Of a DNA stretch of 64,000 bases, positions 51,560-59,086 are shown one piece after another. Below the pieces are notes generated by a model. It saw only the letters and a program-made list of their open reading frames with translations. It was not told the origin of the DNA and did no database searches. Location of the stretch: NCBI GenBank assembly GCA_963712165.1, contig CAVQGY010000002.1, positions 248,001 to 312,000 of the forward strand. Reading direction: 5' to 3'. This stretch comes from B10-G9 sp963712165. GTDB lineage: Bacteria; Chloroflexota; Anaerolineae; Anaerolineales; UBA11858. Each line of letters opens with the position of its first letter. Within the stretch, counting starts at the first letter, position 1. The position numbers were made by a program, and so were the translations under genes.

Positions 51560-52351
51560 ATGACCACAACGATCGCCCTGGCAGGAAAAGGCGGGACAGG
51601 AAAAACCACCATATCCGCCATGATTATCAAGTACTTGATAAATAAAGGCAAATCTCCCATTCTGGCCATCGACGCCGACCCCAGCGCCAATTTGAATATG
51701 GTTCTGGGGGTCGATCTGGAATATACCGTGGGAGGGATTCGGGAAGATATGCTTCAACAGGTTAAGGACTCCCAGAAAGTTGGCGGAGCCGCTCGCGGCA
51801 GCATCGCCGGCGGGATGTCAAAACATGACTACCTGGATTACGAGATCCATAATTCCTTGATCGAAAGTGAAAAATTCGACTTGATCGCCATGGGCCGTTC
51901 AGAAGGCCCCGGCTGCTACTGCGCTGTTAACCATACCCTGCGAGATATCCTCGATAAACTCAGTGACAATTATCCCTATGTGGTGATGGATAATGAGGCT
52001 GGCATGGAACATCTCAGCCGGAGGACCACCCAGGATGTGGATCACCTGATCATCGTCAGCGGCCCCACTCAACGAGGTTTATCGGCAGCCGCTGGCATCG
52101 TCGCTCTGAAGGATGAGCTTGAGATCAGTATCAAGAATTCTCATTTCATCCTCAATCGGGTTCCTGGCGAGATCCCTCTTCCTCTCCAGGAGACGATTGA
52201 CAAAATCGGGGTCCCTTTCCTGGGCCCTGTCCCTGCGGACAATAACGTGGTGGAATATGATATTAGCGGCAAACCGCTGATAGAATTGGATGATGATTCC
52301 CCAGTCTATCTGGCTGTCGCAGCTATGCTGGATAATATATTAGGTCTTTAA
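51560..52351 (+). CDS. second CooC-type nickel-insertion ATPase
   Basis: This 263-aa paralogue has deviant Walker A GKGGTGKTTISAMII, IDADPSANLNMVLG, the metal motif GPGCYCAVNH near residue 113, and VVMDNEAGMEHLSRRTTQDVDHLIIVSGPTQRG. The CYC spacing marks it as a CooC/AcsF-type protein rather than a cell-division ATPase. With the upstream copy it suggests separate maturation of CO dehydrogenase and acetyl-CoA synthase. GAGGAG supports ATG at 51560; the in-frame TTG at 51554 is less likely. A strong terminator follows. Confidence 0.9.
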   Translation: MTTTIALAGKGGTGKTTISAMIIKYLINKGKSPILAIDADPSANLNMVLGVDLEYTVGGIREDMLQQVKDSQKVGGAARGSIAGGMSKHDYLDYEIHNSLIESEKFDLIAMGRSEGPGCYCAVNHTLRDILDKLSDNYPYVVMDNEAGMEHLSRRTTQDVDHLIIVSGPTQRGLSAAAGIVALKDELEISIKNSHFILNRVPGEIPLPLQETIDKIGVPFLGPVPADNNVVEYDISGKPLIELDDDSPVYLAVAAMLDNILGL

Positions 52352-52431
52352 CAGCGGCTGTTATATTTGGTATCTCAGCCAGATCAGAACCGAGCCAATA
52401 CCCACGGCTCACTACCATCAGCTTCCTAATG

Positions 52432-52459
52432 AAAACCCCCCTATCGGGGGGGTTTTTTT
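52432..52459 (+). terminator. intrinsic terminator of the DUF3786-CooC operon
   Basis: AAAACCCCCC, loop TATC, then GGGGGG and a long T tract, a near-ideal terminator 80 bp after the second CooC stop. Confidence 0.95.
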
Positions 52460-52529
52460 ATGCCAGGCCGCTTGGCTCTCGACCATCCAGCAGAATAAGG
52501 ATCGCAAGTCTTAACTTCTCAGTTATTTC

Positions 52530-52775
52530 TTAATCTGCAGCTTCTACAGTGACTTCAGGGAAAAACTGATGAATCGTGCCCTGCACCCAGCCTTTTAATG
52601 TCGCCACTGAAAGGGGGCATCCGGTGCATGCCCCACCAAGCCGGACCTTCACAACATTATTCTCAAAAGATACCATCTCAGCAGATCCACCATGATATTG
52701 TTCAATATAGGCACTGATGTTCTGAATGAGGTTTTCCATCTGTTCAGTCCGTAGATTATTTTGAACTTCTTTCAT
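52530..52775 (-). CDS. NifU-like Fe-S scaffold domain protein
   Basis: This 81-aa protein is a stand-alone NifU C-terminal domain. The cluster motif CTGCPLSVATLKGWVQ near residue 49 has the CxxC pair. A dimer would hold a [4Fe-4S] cluster for transfer to apo-proteins, useful in an organism with many Fe-S enzymes. GGAGGT precedes the ATG at 52775, which overlaps the upstream gene's stop in ATGA, so the two are translationally coupled. Confidence 0.9.
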   Translation of the reverse strand: MKEVQNNLRTEQMENLIQNISAYIEQYHGGSAEMVSFENNVVKVRLGGACTGCPLSVATLKGWVQGTIHQFFPEVTVEAAD

Positions 52776-53254
52776 ATACAACCTCCGGGCTTTTGATGAT
52801 TCAATCCCTTGTGAAGAAGTGCCACAACCTGCTCGTGCGTGCCGCGCAAGCGCTGGGCGATGACACCGGCCAATCTATTTAGTATCAGTATACCCGTTTC
52901 AGGGTATTCCTGGCAAAGGATCTTTAAGTCTACACCTGCAACTTTGATAAAGATGCTCTCAGCCAAACATACCGCGGAGGAAGTATAACAGCTGCTGCCC
53001 AGAGCTGAAGACCATCCAAAGACATCTCCCTCTTCCAGGTTAGCAACGGTCAGCACTGGTCCATCGTCAGGTTTAAACTGGATTGAAACGCCGCCTTCGA
53101 TGATAAAGTAGAGGTAATCAGCCCTGTCACCTTGTTCAAAAACCGTCTGACCGGTTTGAAATGCAGCACTGGTCATTATCGGACTGAGAATCTCAACCTG
53201 ATCCTGGGAAAAATCCTCTAATAATGCAAAACGATCTACCAACGCAGCGTCCAT
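52772..53254 (-). CDS. cyclic-nucleotide-binding-domain protein without HTH
   Basis: This 160-aa protein has one cNMP-binding (Crp-like) beta-roll. Typical features are LLEDFSQDQVEILSPIM, FEQGDRADYLYFIIEGGVSI, and GDVFGWSSALGSSCYTSSAVCLAESIFIKV where the phosphate-binding cassette would lie. The canonical GELA/R pair is missing, so cAMP binding is doubtful. No helix-turn-helix follows, so it is not a DNA-binding Crp. Several cysteines occur, including one near the C-terminus. ATG at 53254 is chosen for its GAGG spacing. It is coupled to the NifU-like gene, hinting at redox or Fe-S sensing. Confidence 0.8.
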   Translation of the reverse strand: MDAALVDRFALLEDFSQDQVEILSPIMTSAAFQTGQTVFEQGDRADYLYFIIEGGVSIQFKPDDGPVLTVANLEEGDVFGWSSALGSSCYTSSAVCLAESIFIKVAGVDLKILCQEYPETGILILNRLAGVIAQRLRGTHEQVVALLHKGLNHQKPGGCI

Positions 53255-53400
53255 ACCAAACCTCATTTAATGGTAGTGCAGGTTCATCATATCCCCCGGG
53301 AACCTATTCCAATACGTATAGTGAGAGTAATATACTCAAGATAGAGGTAGATTTTTAGTGGAAAAACTCACAAAAGGTAGGACAATCATCACATAAGAAA

Positions 53401-53429
53401 GAAGCGGGGTCCTTTTAGGATCCCGCTTC
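53401..53429 (-). terminator. intrinsic terminator after the FAD-oxidoreductase gene
   Basis: A 12-bp stem with one G-T pair (arms 53401-53412 and 53418-53429) and a 5-nt loop, followed on the minus strand by TTTCTT. It lies 34 bp beyond the stop at 53463. Confidence 0.8.
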
Positions 53430-53462
53430 CGATAGTTTAAAGACTTAGGTTTGACCAGGCAA

Positions 53463-54740
53463 TCAACCAGTCAATATCAAATCTGCCGCCCGCCGGCCGA
53501 TTTCAACTGCAAAGTTCGTACCCCTGTCCCAGGGGTAAACCTGGCTCATGCTGGCAAAGTACAACCCCTCTATGGGCGTGATTATGGACGGGATATTCTG
53601 AGAATGATCCAGTTCCGGTACTGGCTGGGCATATTTTGTGCGATACAGCCAGGATTTCTTCACCCAGGAGGGATCAAAATCAGGATTGATCCTCTTCAAG
53701 GGGGGCAGAAAGATCTCCAGAATCTCCTCTTTTGTCATATCAAAATAGGGGTGATCCGCATCCCGATAGTCTCCGCAGTATAGAATATGATCCCCGCCAA
53801 AATAATCCGTTGAGAGGAAATTAGTATGCTCTACTACAGCCAGGAAAGGGTAGCCTTGATCCTTGGGGATGTTGTGCCAATAATACCCCTCCTTGGAAAG
53901 CTGCTGAGATACCGACAGGGTCAAGACAACTGCTCCCATGCTTTTCAAATTCAACAATCCGGCATTGTAGCTTTCAGGCATCTCGGGAACCATCCTGGAC
54001 AACAAGGCTGGAGAAGTGGTCACTAGAACTCGATCATAAGCAAAACTTCCTTCAACTGTTCTGACATCCAGGCTGGTAGATATTTCCTCAACCGCGCATT
54101 TCAACCGGATCTCCACGCCCAAACCCTGTAATATTTCCACAAAATCATCCGTGAATGCTTGGAAACCTCCCAGATAGGTACCTAATCGGGAAGTCCGGGC
54201 ATGCATCCTGGCCCACATCCAGGCCATATTCACGTCTTTATAGTGGGGGCCAAATTTGCCCTTCATCATCGGTTCCCACATGGTTTCGTACACTTTATTA
54301 CCGGCCCACTTTCGCATCCAGGCATCTACTGTGGTCTTTTCCATGGACTGCCAGTTTTGGGTCAACCGCAAATACAATCCCACCAAACCAAAACGGACCT
54401 TATTGATCCCCCAACCCAGGCCGGGATAGAGCAGTGCCTGGATAATGGAGTCAAAGGGATACCACTTACCCTTATGGAGCATGACCGTAAATGGTCGCGG
54501 GAACCGGACCTTATCAGATAATCCCAACTCATCGATCAACCCCAGCATATGTTCATCAGAAGCGAACCAGTGGTGGTAATATGCTTCCACTGACCAGTCC
54601 CAATGTGGTTCCTTGAAACCAGCAGCCAAACCACCCGCTCTGTCCGCAGCCTCGTAGACTACAACATCATGTCCAGCGCGCGCCAAATCGTAGGCCGCTG
54701 ATAATCCTCCGTAACCAGCACCAATTACGGCAATTTTCAT
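53463..54740 (-). CDS. FAD-dependent amine-oxidase-like oxidoreductase
   Basis: This 425-aa flavoprotein starts with the FAD-binding GAGYGGLSAAYDLARAGHDVVVYEAADRAGG. It has the fold of the protoporphyrinogen oxidase/amine oxidase/UDP-galactopyranose-mutase group. Other blocks are WSVEAYYHHWFASDEHMLGLIDELGL, KYGPHY-like KFGPHYKDVNMAWMWAR, a LVTTSPALLS segment, and the C-terminal GLYFASMSQVYPWDRGTNFAVEIG that closes the FAD site. It is often annotated loosely as a phytoene-desaturase-like or hopanoid-associated protein; the substrate is unknown. AAGGAA precedes the ATG. The response regulator gene lies upstream by 24 nt. Confidence 0.87.
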   Translation of the reverse strand: MKIAVIGAGYGGLSAAYDLARAGHDVVVYEAADRAGGLAAGFKEPHWDWSVEAYYHHWFASDEHMLGLIDELGLSDKVRFPRPFTVMLHKGKWYPFDSIIQALLYPGLGWGINKVRFGLVGLYLRLTQNWQSMEKTTVDAWMRKWAGNKVYETMWEPMMKGKFGPHYKDVNMAWMWARMHARTSRLGTYLGGFQAFTDDFVEILQGLGVEIRLKCAVEEISTSLDVRTVEGSFAYDRVLVTTSPALLSRMVPEMPESYNAGLLNLKSMGAVVLTLSVSQQLSKEGYYWHNIPKDQGYPFLAVVEHTNFLSTDYFGGDHILYCGDYRDADHPYFDMTKEEILEIFLPPLKRINPDFDPSWVKKSWLYRTKYAQPVPELDHSQNIPSIITPIEGLYFASMSQVYPWDRGTNFAVEIGRRAADLILTG

Positions 54741-54764
54741 ATTCTATTCCTTTGTGAGGGGCTA

Positions 54765-55409
54765 TTATCCAAATTGACGGGCCAATCGGCCTGCCAATAC
54801 CTGGAGTTTTTTCCATTCCTGGCGGATGATATATAACATGGCCAGGGTGCGCAACCAGCGCAGTTCACACCTGGGATTGGCCGCCAGCTGCTCAAAGACT
54901 TCCACAGCCTCATCATCCGTCCTCCTGGACTTGGAATACTCCTGAGCCAGCTGCATCAGATAGGATATCCGCTGTTTCTGAAGGGCTTCAGCGACTTCCG
55001 CTTTTTCCCTCTCAGCTTTCACAATATCACCTACCCGTTTCACAGCGTTATTAAGCTGATAAACAGTAAACGGCTTAACTAGATATTCACGGGCGCCAAC
55101 ATTCATTGCCGACCGGAAGGACTGGTTATCATCCTCAGCTGATATGATCACACAGGCCATGGATGGGAAGATTTTATACATTTCCTGGAAAGCTTCAAAA
55201 CCGTTCATGATCGGCATATTGATATCCATCAGGGCAATATCCGGTTGATGTTTTTTAGCCAGTTCCACCGCTTCCCGGCCATTGTGGGCAATGGCGACAA
55301 TATCCACCATGGGGTTATCTGCCAGCATCAGGCGGGTGTTGCGGCGTGTTTCCAGGACATCATCAGCAATTAGCACCCTGTAGGGGGTTCTTTTTTGGGC
55401 CTGGTCCAT
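54765..55409 (-). CDS. response regulator with CheY-like receiver
   Basis: This 214-aa protein has an N-terminal receiver (about 10-130): acidic pocket VLIADD, phospho-acceptor Asp in PDIALMDINMPIMNG, and VIISAEDDNQS with the conserved KPF Lys in REYLVKPFTVYQL. The last ~80 residues are helical (KAEREKAEVAEALQKQRISYLMQLAQEYSK) and contain no DNA-binding domain; they resemble a TPR-like protein-interaction tail. GGAG supports ATG at 55409 over the longer frame from 55562. No histidine kinase is adjacent, so it is an orphan. Confidence 0.9.
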   Translation of the reverse strand: MDQAQKRTPYRVLIADDVLETRRNTRLMLADNPMVDIVAIAHNGREAVELAKKHQPDIALMDINMPIMNGFEAFQEMYKIFPSMACVIISAEDDNQSFRSAMNVGAREYLVKPFTVYQLNNAVKRVGDIVKAEREKAEVAEALQKQRISYLMQLAQEYSKSRRTDDEAVEVFEQLAANPRCELRWLRTLAMLYIIRQEWKKLQVLAGRLARQFG

Positions 55410-55476
55410 TATATTTGCTCCTTCACCGAGTACCAATTTCCTTTCAACTGGATTCTCAGTAATTATACTGCCAAAA

Positions 55477-56499
55477 TCAATCCGACTCCATCCCTGCATC
55501 TTCTTCGTCAACCACTTTTCCAGCCTGCCACCGAATGCCTTCCTTAAGCATATAATAACCACCTAATAGCGTGATCGGAACCCATAACGCTGCATGTAAC
55601 ACCAGCGTATAACTAGCCGCTATACCCTGGGGCACTCCAAATGCGGACAAGACCGCAATGCCCGGTGCGTCAAAGGTGCCAATATAGCCCGGGGCAGAGG
55701 GAATCGTGGTGGCAAGGTTGACGATTCCATTCATTAACATCAAAGCAAAGAAACTGACCTGAAAATCAAATGCGTGCATTACGAACCAGTATTTTCCTGT
55801 TTCCAATAACCAGATCACAACCGATGTCAGCAGTACCATCACCGCATCCCGGGGAGATCGAAGGGATTCCAGTCCGCCCAGAAATTTGAAGAGCACTTCC
55901 TGAACCTTACCGCGGAACCTTTCCGGCATAAAAATCTGGATCAGCCTGGCAGTTATCTTTTCTGCTTGGATTGGGAACATGGCCGCCAGCATGAATACCA
56001 CCAGGGCTCCTAAGAAAGCGATCGAACCCCAGATTGCCAGGGATTGAATATTGCCTATAAAACCCGAAGTTCCAGTCAGAGTAGCCAGCTGCGGCAGGTT
56101 CAGGAACACAAACCCCAGCATGACCACACCATCAAAGATGCGCTCAACAATGATCGTAGCCAGTGAGGCTGATATTGTGATCCCTTCTCTACGTTTTAAC
56201 ACGACTGCCCGGAGGACCTCGCCTGCGCGGGCCGGATAGATATTATTGCCCATATAGCCAATTGCAACGATTGGGAACATCTTGCGTGTTGAAACCGACT
56301 TAACGGGCCGCAATAGGTAATGCCAGCGCCAGGATCTAGCCCAGACACCTATAAAATACACAACCACACCTGGAATCAGCCACCAGTAGCGAGCTGATTT
56401 TAATGGCTCCCAGATCTCATCGATCCCCAATCCTCGCAGGGCGAAATACAGGAAACCAGCACTGATCACTAAGCCCACCCAAAACTGCCAGCGTTTCAT
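55477..56499 (-). CDS. UPF0104/LPG-synthase-like flippase membrane protein
   Basis: This 340-aa protein has about eight transmembrane helices and belongs to the lysylphosphatidylglycerol synthase transmembrane-region (UPF0104) family. Typical blocks are WWLIPGVVVYFIGVWARSWRWHYLL, MGNNIYPARAGEVLRAVVL and IVERIFDGVVMLGF, with the late SAPGYIGTFDAPGIAVLSAFGV. Members are proposed to move lipid-linked molecules across membranes or modify lipids. A minus-strand TAGAAT (56507-56512) ends 7 nt before the ATG at 56499, so the mRNA may be leaderless; ATG at 56508 overlaps that box and is less likely. Confidence 0.87.
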   Translation of the reverse strand: MKRWQFWVGLVISAGFLYFALRGLGIDEIWEPLKSARYWWLIPGVVVYFIGVWARSWRWHYLLRPVKSVSTRKMFPIVAIGYMGNNIYPARAGEVLRAVVLKRREGITISASLATIIVERIFDGVVMLGFVFLNLPQLATLTGTSGFIGNIQSLAIWGSIAFLGALVVFMLAAMFPIQAEKITARLIQIFMPERFRGKVQEVLFKFLGGLESLRSPRDAVMVLLTSVVIWLLETGKYWFVMHAFDFQVSFFALMLMNGIVNLATTIPSAPGYIGTFDAPGIAVLSAFGVPQGIAASYTLVLHAALWVPITLLGGYYMLKEGIRWQAGKVVDEEDAGMESD

Positions 56500-56506
56500 A
56501 GCTATC

Positions 56507-56512
56507 ATTCTA
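56507..56512 (-). promoter_or_regulatory. -10 box for a leaderless flippase mRNA
   Basis: TAGAAT on the minus strand, 7 nt before the ATG at 56499; no ribosome site. The -35 is weak. Confidence 0.4.
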
Positions 56513-56611
56513 ACATGAGATAGGGAGCAGGAATCCAGCCTGTCAAAGCTGTAAAATCAGCCTCGAGAGGGAAGAATAAAGGGGGTGAAATACCCTCGAG
56601 GAGAACTCGAT

Positions 56612-56617
56612 TATAAT
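56612..56617 (+). promoter_or_regulatory. -10 box for a leaderless TolB-like gene mRNA
   Basis: TATAAT overlaps the first possible ATG (56616) and ends 7 nt before ATG 56625, which is therefore the likely start. No ribosome site is present. Confidence 0.5.
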
Positions 56618-56624
56618 GTTGGTT

Positions 56625-57953
56625 ATGAACTGGAGAACCGGGATACTAATTTTAATTGCGCTCCTGGTTGGGGGCTTGCTGGCTGGCTGGCAGCTCTCGC
56701 CCCGGGTCGCTGAAGTGCTGCCCCCGGAAGGGGATCTGCAGGGCCGGCAGCCTCTACAGATCCGGTTCACCAGGGCGATGGATCCCGTAAGCGTAGAAGA
56801 GTACCTCGAAATCTCCCCGGATTACGACGGGGAATTCAGCTGGGATGGTGAGTCCAAGGTGGTGACCTTTACTCCTGGGAGTATCTGGCCCTCCGGAGAG
56901 ACTGTGTCTATTCGCCTGGGCAGGGGGATGAGATCGAAACTGAGGTTTCCTTTCTGGCAGGAGACCAATGCCAGTTGGCCGATCAAGCCCACATCCCTGG
57001 TCTATCTCTGGCCGGCAGATGGTATAAGCAACCTTTATGAGATCAACCCCGTCAGCGGTGAAAGCCAACAACTAACCGATCATTCCGGCAGTGTGCTTGA
57101 TTACTCCATCTCTCTGGACAATGAACTGATCCACTACAGTGTAGCTGCCGAGAATGGAGCCAGTAAGATCATGGTCCTTGACCTGGGTTCACGAGATGCC
57201 TCTCTGGTCATCGACTGCCCGGAAGCCTTATGTACATTGCCGAAGCTGTCTGCTGATGGGAACAGACTGGCTTATGAGATTCTATCCAGAGAGCCAGGAT
57301 CCCTGCCTGGTATTCTGGTCTTCAACCTCGAGGATCAATCCAAGATGGTATTGGGAAACTCAGGCGAGTACCTTGAAAATCCGCTCTGGTCCCCCGCCGG
57401 ATGGCTGGCTTATTATAATCAAACCACCAAGGGTTACCAGTTTTGGAATCCAGATGCCGATCTCACTCAATTCCTGCCCAATGAAACAGGCGGGTTCGGC
57501 ACTTGGTCAGCAGATGGGCGCTACTTTCTTACCTCTGAAATCCTTTTTACGGGGGATACCCTGGCGCCCCGCCACCTTCAGCTCTATGACCTGGTGAAGG
57601 AGACCACCCAGGATCTGTCCCGTGGGGACTTCCTGGAGGATCTCAACCCCAGCTTCTCAACCCGCGGTTTGGTATTCGCTTTCAGCCGGAAATCCCTCAA
57701 CCCCCAGGATTGGACCCCAGGCCGCCAACTCTGGGTGATGGACCCGGATACCGGTGAATCTGCTCCCCTCACAGATGAGGTCGATTACCAACACACCTCC
57801 TTTGCCTGGCATCCTGACGGGGAACAGCTGGCTTATGTTCGCTACAATCAGGCCACACTTTCTGAAGCTCCTGAAATATGGCTGGTTTCCACAACCAACG
57901 GTGGGGCCCTGCGGCTGATCATCAACGGATTTTCCCCTGGGTGGATACCCTGA
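56625..57953 (+). CDS. membrane-anchored Ig-like / TolB-type beta-propeller protein
   Basis: This 442-aa exported protein has an N-terminal transmembrane anchor (ILILIALLVGGLLAGW), then a Big_5-type Ig-like domain (about 40-115; LQIRFTRAMDPVSVEEYLEISP and KVVTFTPGSIWPSGETVSIRLG), then PD40/TolB-like propeller repeats: LSADGNRLAYEIL, WSPAGWLAYYNQ, WSADGRYFLTSE, WHPDGEQLAYVRYN. It probably binds a protein or peptide at the cell surface and is not obviously enzymatic. queG starts 3 nt after its stop, so the genes are likely co-transcribed. Confidence 0.85.
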   Translation: MNWRTGILILIALLVGGLLAGWQLSPRVAEVLPPEGDLQGRQPLQIRFTRAMDPVSVEEYLEISPDYDGEFSWDGESKVVTFTPGSIWPSGETVSIRLGRGMRSKLRFPFWQETNASWPIKPTSLVYLWPADGISNLYEINPVSGESQQLTDHSGSVLDYSISLDNELIHYSVAAENGASKIMVLDLGSRDASLVIDCPEALCTLPKLSADGNRLAYEILSREPGSLPGILVFNLEDQSKMVLGNSGEYLENPLWSPAGWLAYYNQTTKGYQFWNPDADLTQFLPNETGGFGTWSADGRYFLTSEILFTGDTLAPRHLQLYDLVKETTQDLSRGDFLEDLNPSFSTRGLVFAFSRKSLNPQDWTPGRQLWVMDPDTGESAPLTDEVDYQHTSFAWHPDGEQLAYVRYNQATLSEAPEIWLVSTTNGGALRLIINGFSPGWIP

Positions 57954-57956
57954 TCC

Positions 57957-59018
57957 ATGGATAAAACAACTCTGACCAAAAAGATCAAAGAACAGGCTCA
58001 GAAGCTGGGATTCCCTCTGGTGGGAGTGACTACACCTGATCCTCCCCCGCATCTTGAGTTCTTTCTGAATTGGCTCCAGTCTGGCTTCCAGGCTTCTATG
58101 GATTGGATAGGGAATGACCGCTCCCTGGATAGGCGGGCAGAACCGCGGGTTATCCTTCCTGAATGCCGTTCCATTCTGGTTTTGGGCTCCCCCTACCCCT
58201 CACCCAGGGGCAATGTGGGAGGTGGAAATATCGCTTCCTATGCCTTGAACCAGGACTATCACGATGTGCTTGGGACGCGCCTCCAGGCCCTGGTTGATGC
58301 CATCGATGGGTGGGTCGGCAAACCAGTGCCCAACCGCTGGTATACCGATACCGGACCGGTATTGGAAAAGGAACTGGCTATGCGAGCCGGCCTGGGCTGG
58401 ATCGGCAAGAACACCACCCTGATCCATAAGGAATACGGATCCTATTTTTTCCTGGCTGAGATCCTCCTGGGAATAGATCTGATGATTGACTCCCCGTTTA
58501 CGGAAGACTTTTGTGGCTCCTGCACCCGCTGCCTGGACACCTGTCCTACCGGAGCGCTGCTTGAGCCTTATACCCTGGATTCCAACCGCTGTATCTCTTA
58601 CCTGACCATAGAACACCCCGGGGAAGTTCCGGAGGGTCTGCGCCCGCATATGGGAGATTGGATATTCGGCTGCGACATCTGCCAGATCATCTGTCCCTGG
58701 AATAAACCCGGAAAGGAAGCACCCGATATCCTGGAAGAGTTCCAACCCCGGGAAGAGCTGTTGGCAGTGGATCCCTTACAGGAACTGGGATTAAGCCAGG
58801 AAGAATTTAGCACCCGCTTTAGAAATAGCCCGATCAAGCGGGCCAAACGGCAGGGCTACCTTCGAAATGTGGCTATCGCCCTGGGGAACCGCGGAGAAGA
58901 AGATGCCCTACAAGCCTTAGAAAAAGCCCAGGAAGACCCTGAATATCTGATCAGAAATTCCGCTGCCTGGGCCAAGAAAATGATCCTAAGAAATCGATCC
59001 AATATACCTGAGCGATAA
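57957..59018 (+). CDS. queG: epoxyqueuosine reductase
   Basis: This 353-aa enzyme reduces epoxyqueuosine to queuosine in tRNA, the last step of Q synthesis, using cobalamin and two [4Fe-4S] clusters. The cluster motifs CGSCTRCLDTCPTGAL and CDICQIICPWN are clear. The cobalamin region includes GYASYGR-like IASYALNQDYHDVLGTRLQAL, YTDTGPVLEKELAMRAGLGWIGKNT and RCISYLTIEHPG. The C-terminus has a HEAT-like helical stretch with RNVAIALGNRGEEDALQAL. The length is standard. It begins 3 nt after the TolB-like gene. Confidence 0.96.
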   Translation: MDKTTLTKKIKEQAQKLGFPLVGVTTPDPPPHLEFFLNWLQSGFQASMDWIGNDRSLDRRAEPRVILPECRSILVLGSPYPSPRGNVGGGNIASYALNQDYHDVLGTRLQALVDAIDGWVGKPVPNRWYTDTGPVLEKELAMRAGLGWIGKNTTLIHKEYGSYFFLAEILLGIDLMIDSPFTEDFCGSCTRCLDTCPTGALLEPYTLDSNRCISYLTIEHPGEVPEGLRPHMGDWIFGCDICQIICPWNKPGKEAPDILEEFQPREELLAVDPLQELGLSQEEFSTRFRNSPIKRAKRQGYLRNVAIALGNRGEEDALQALEKAQEDPEYLIRNSAAWAKKMILRNRSNIPER

Positions 59019-59086
59019 TATTACTTCTGTCTGCCGATCGTAGACTATAATAGGCTGAAATCTAACAATCTAGCTGGAGGTCTGAT

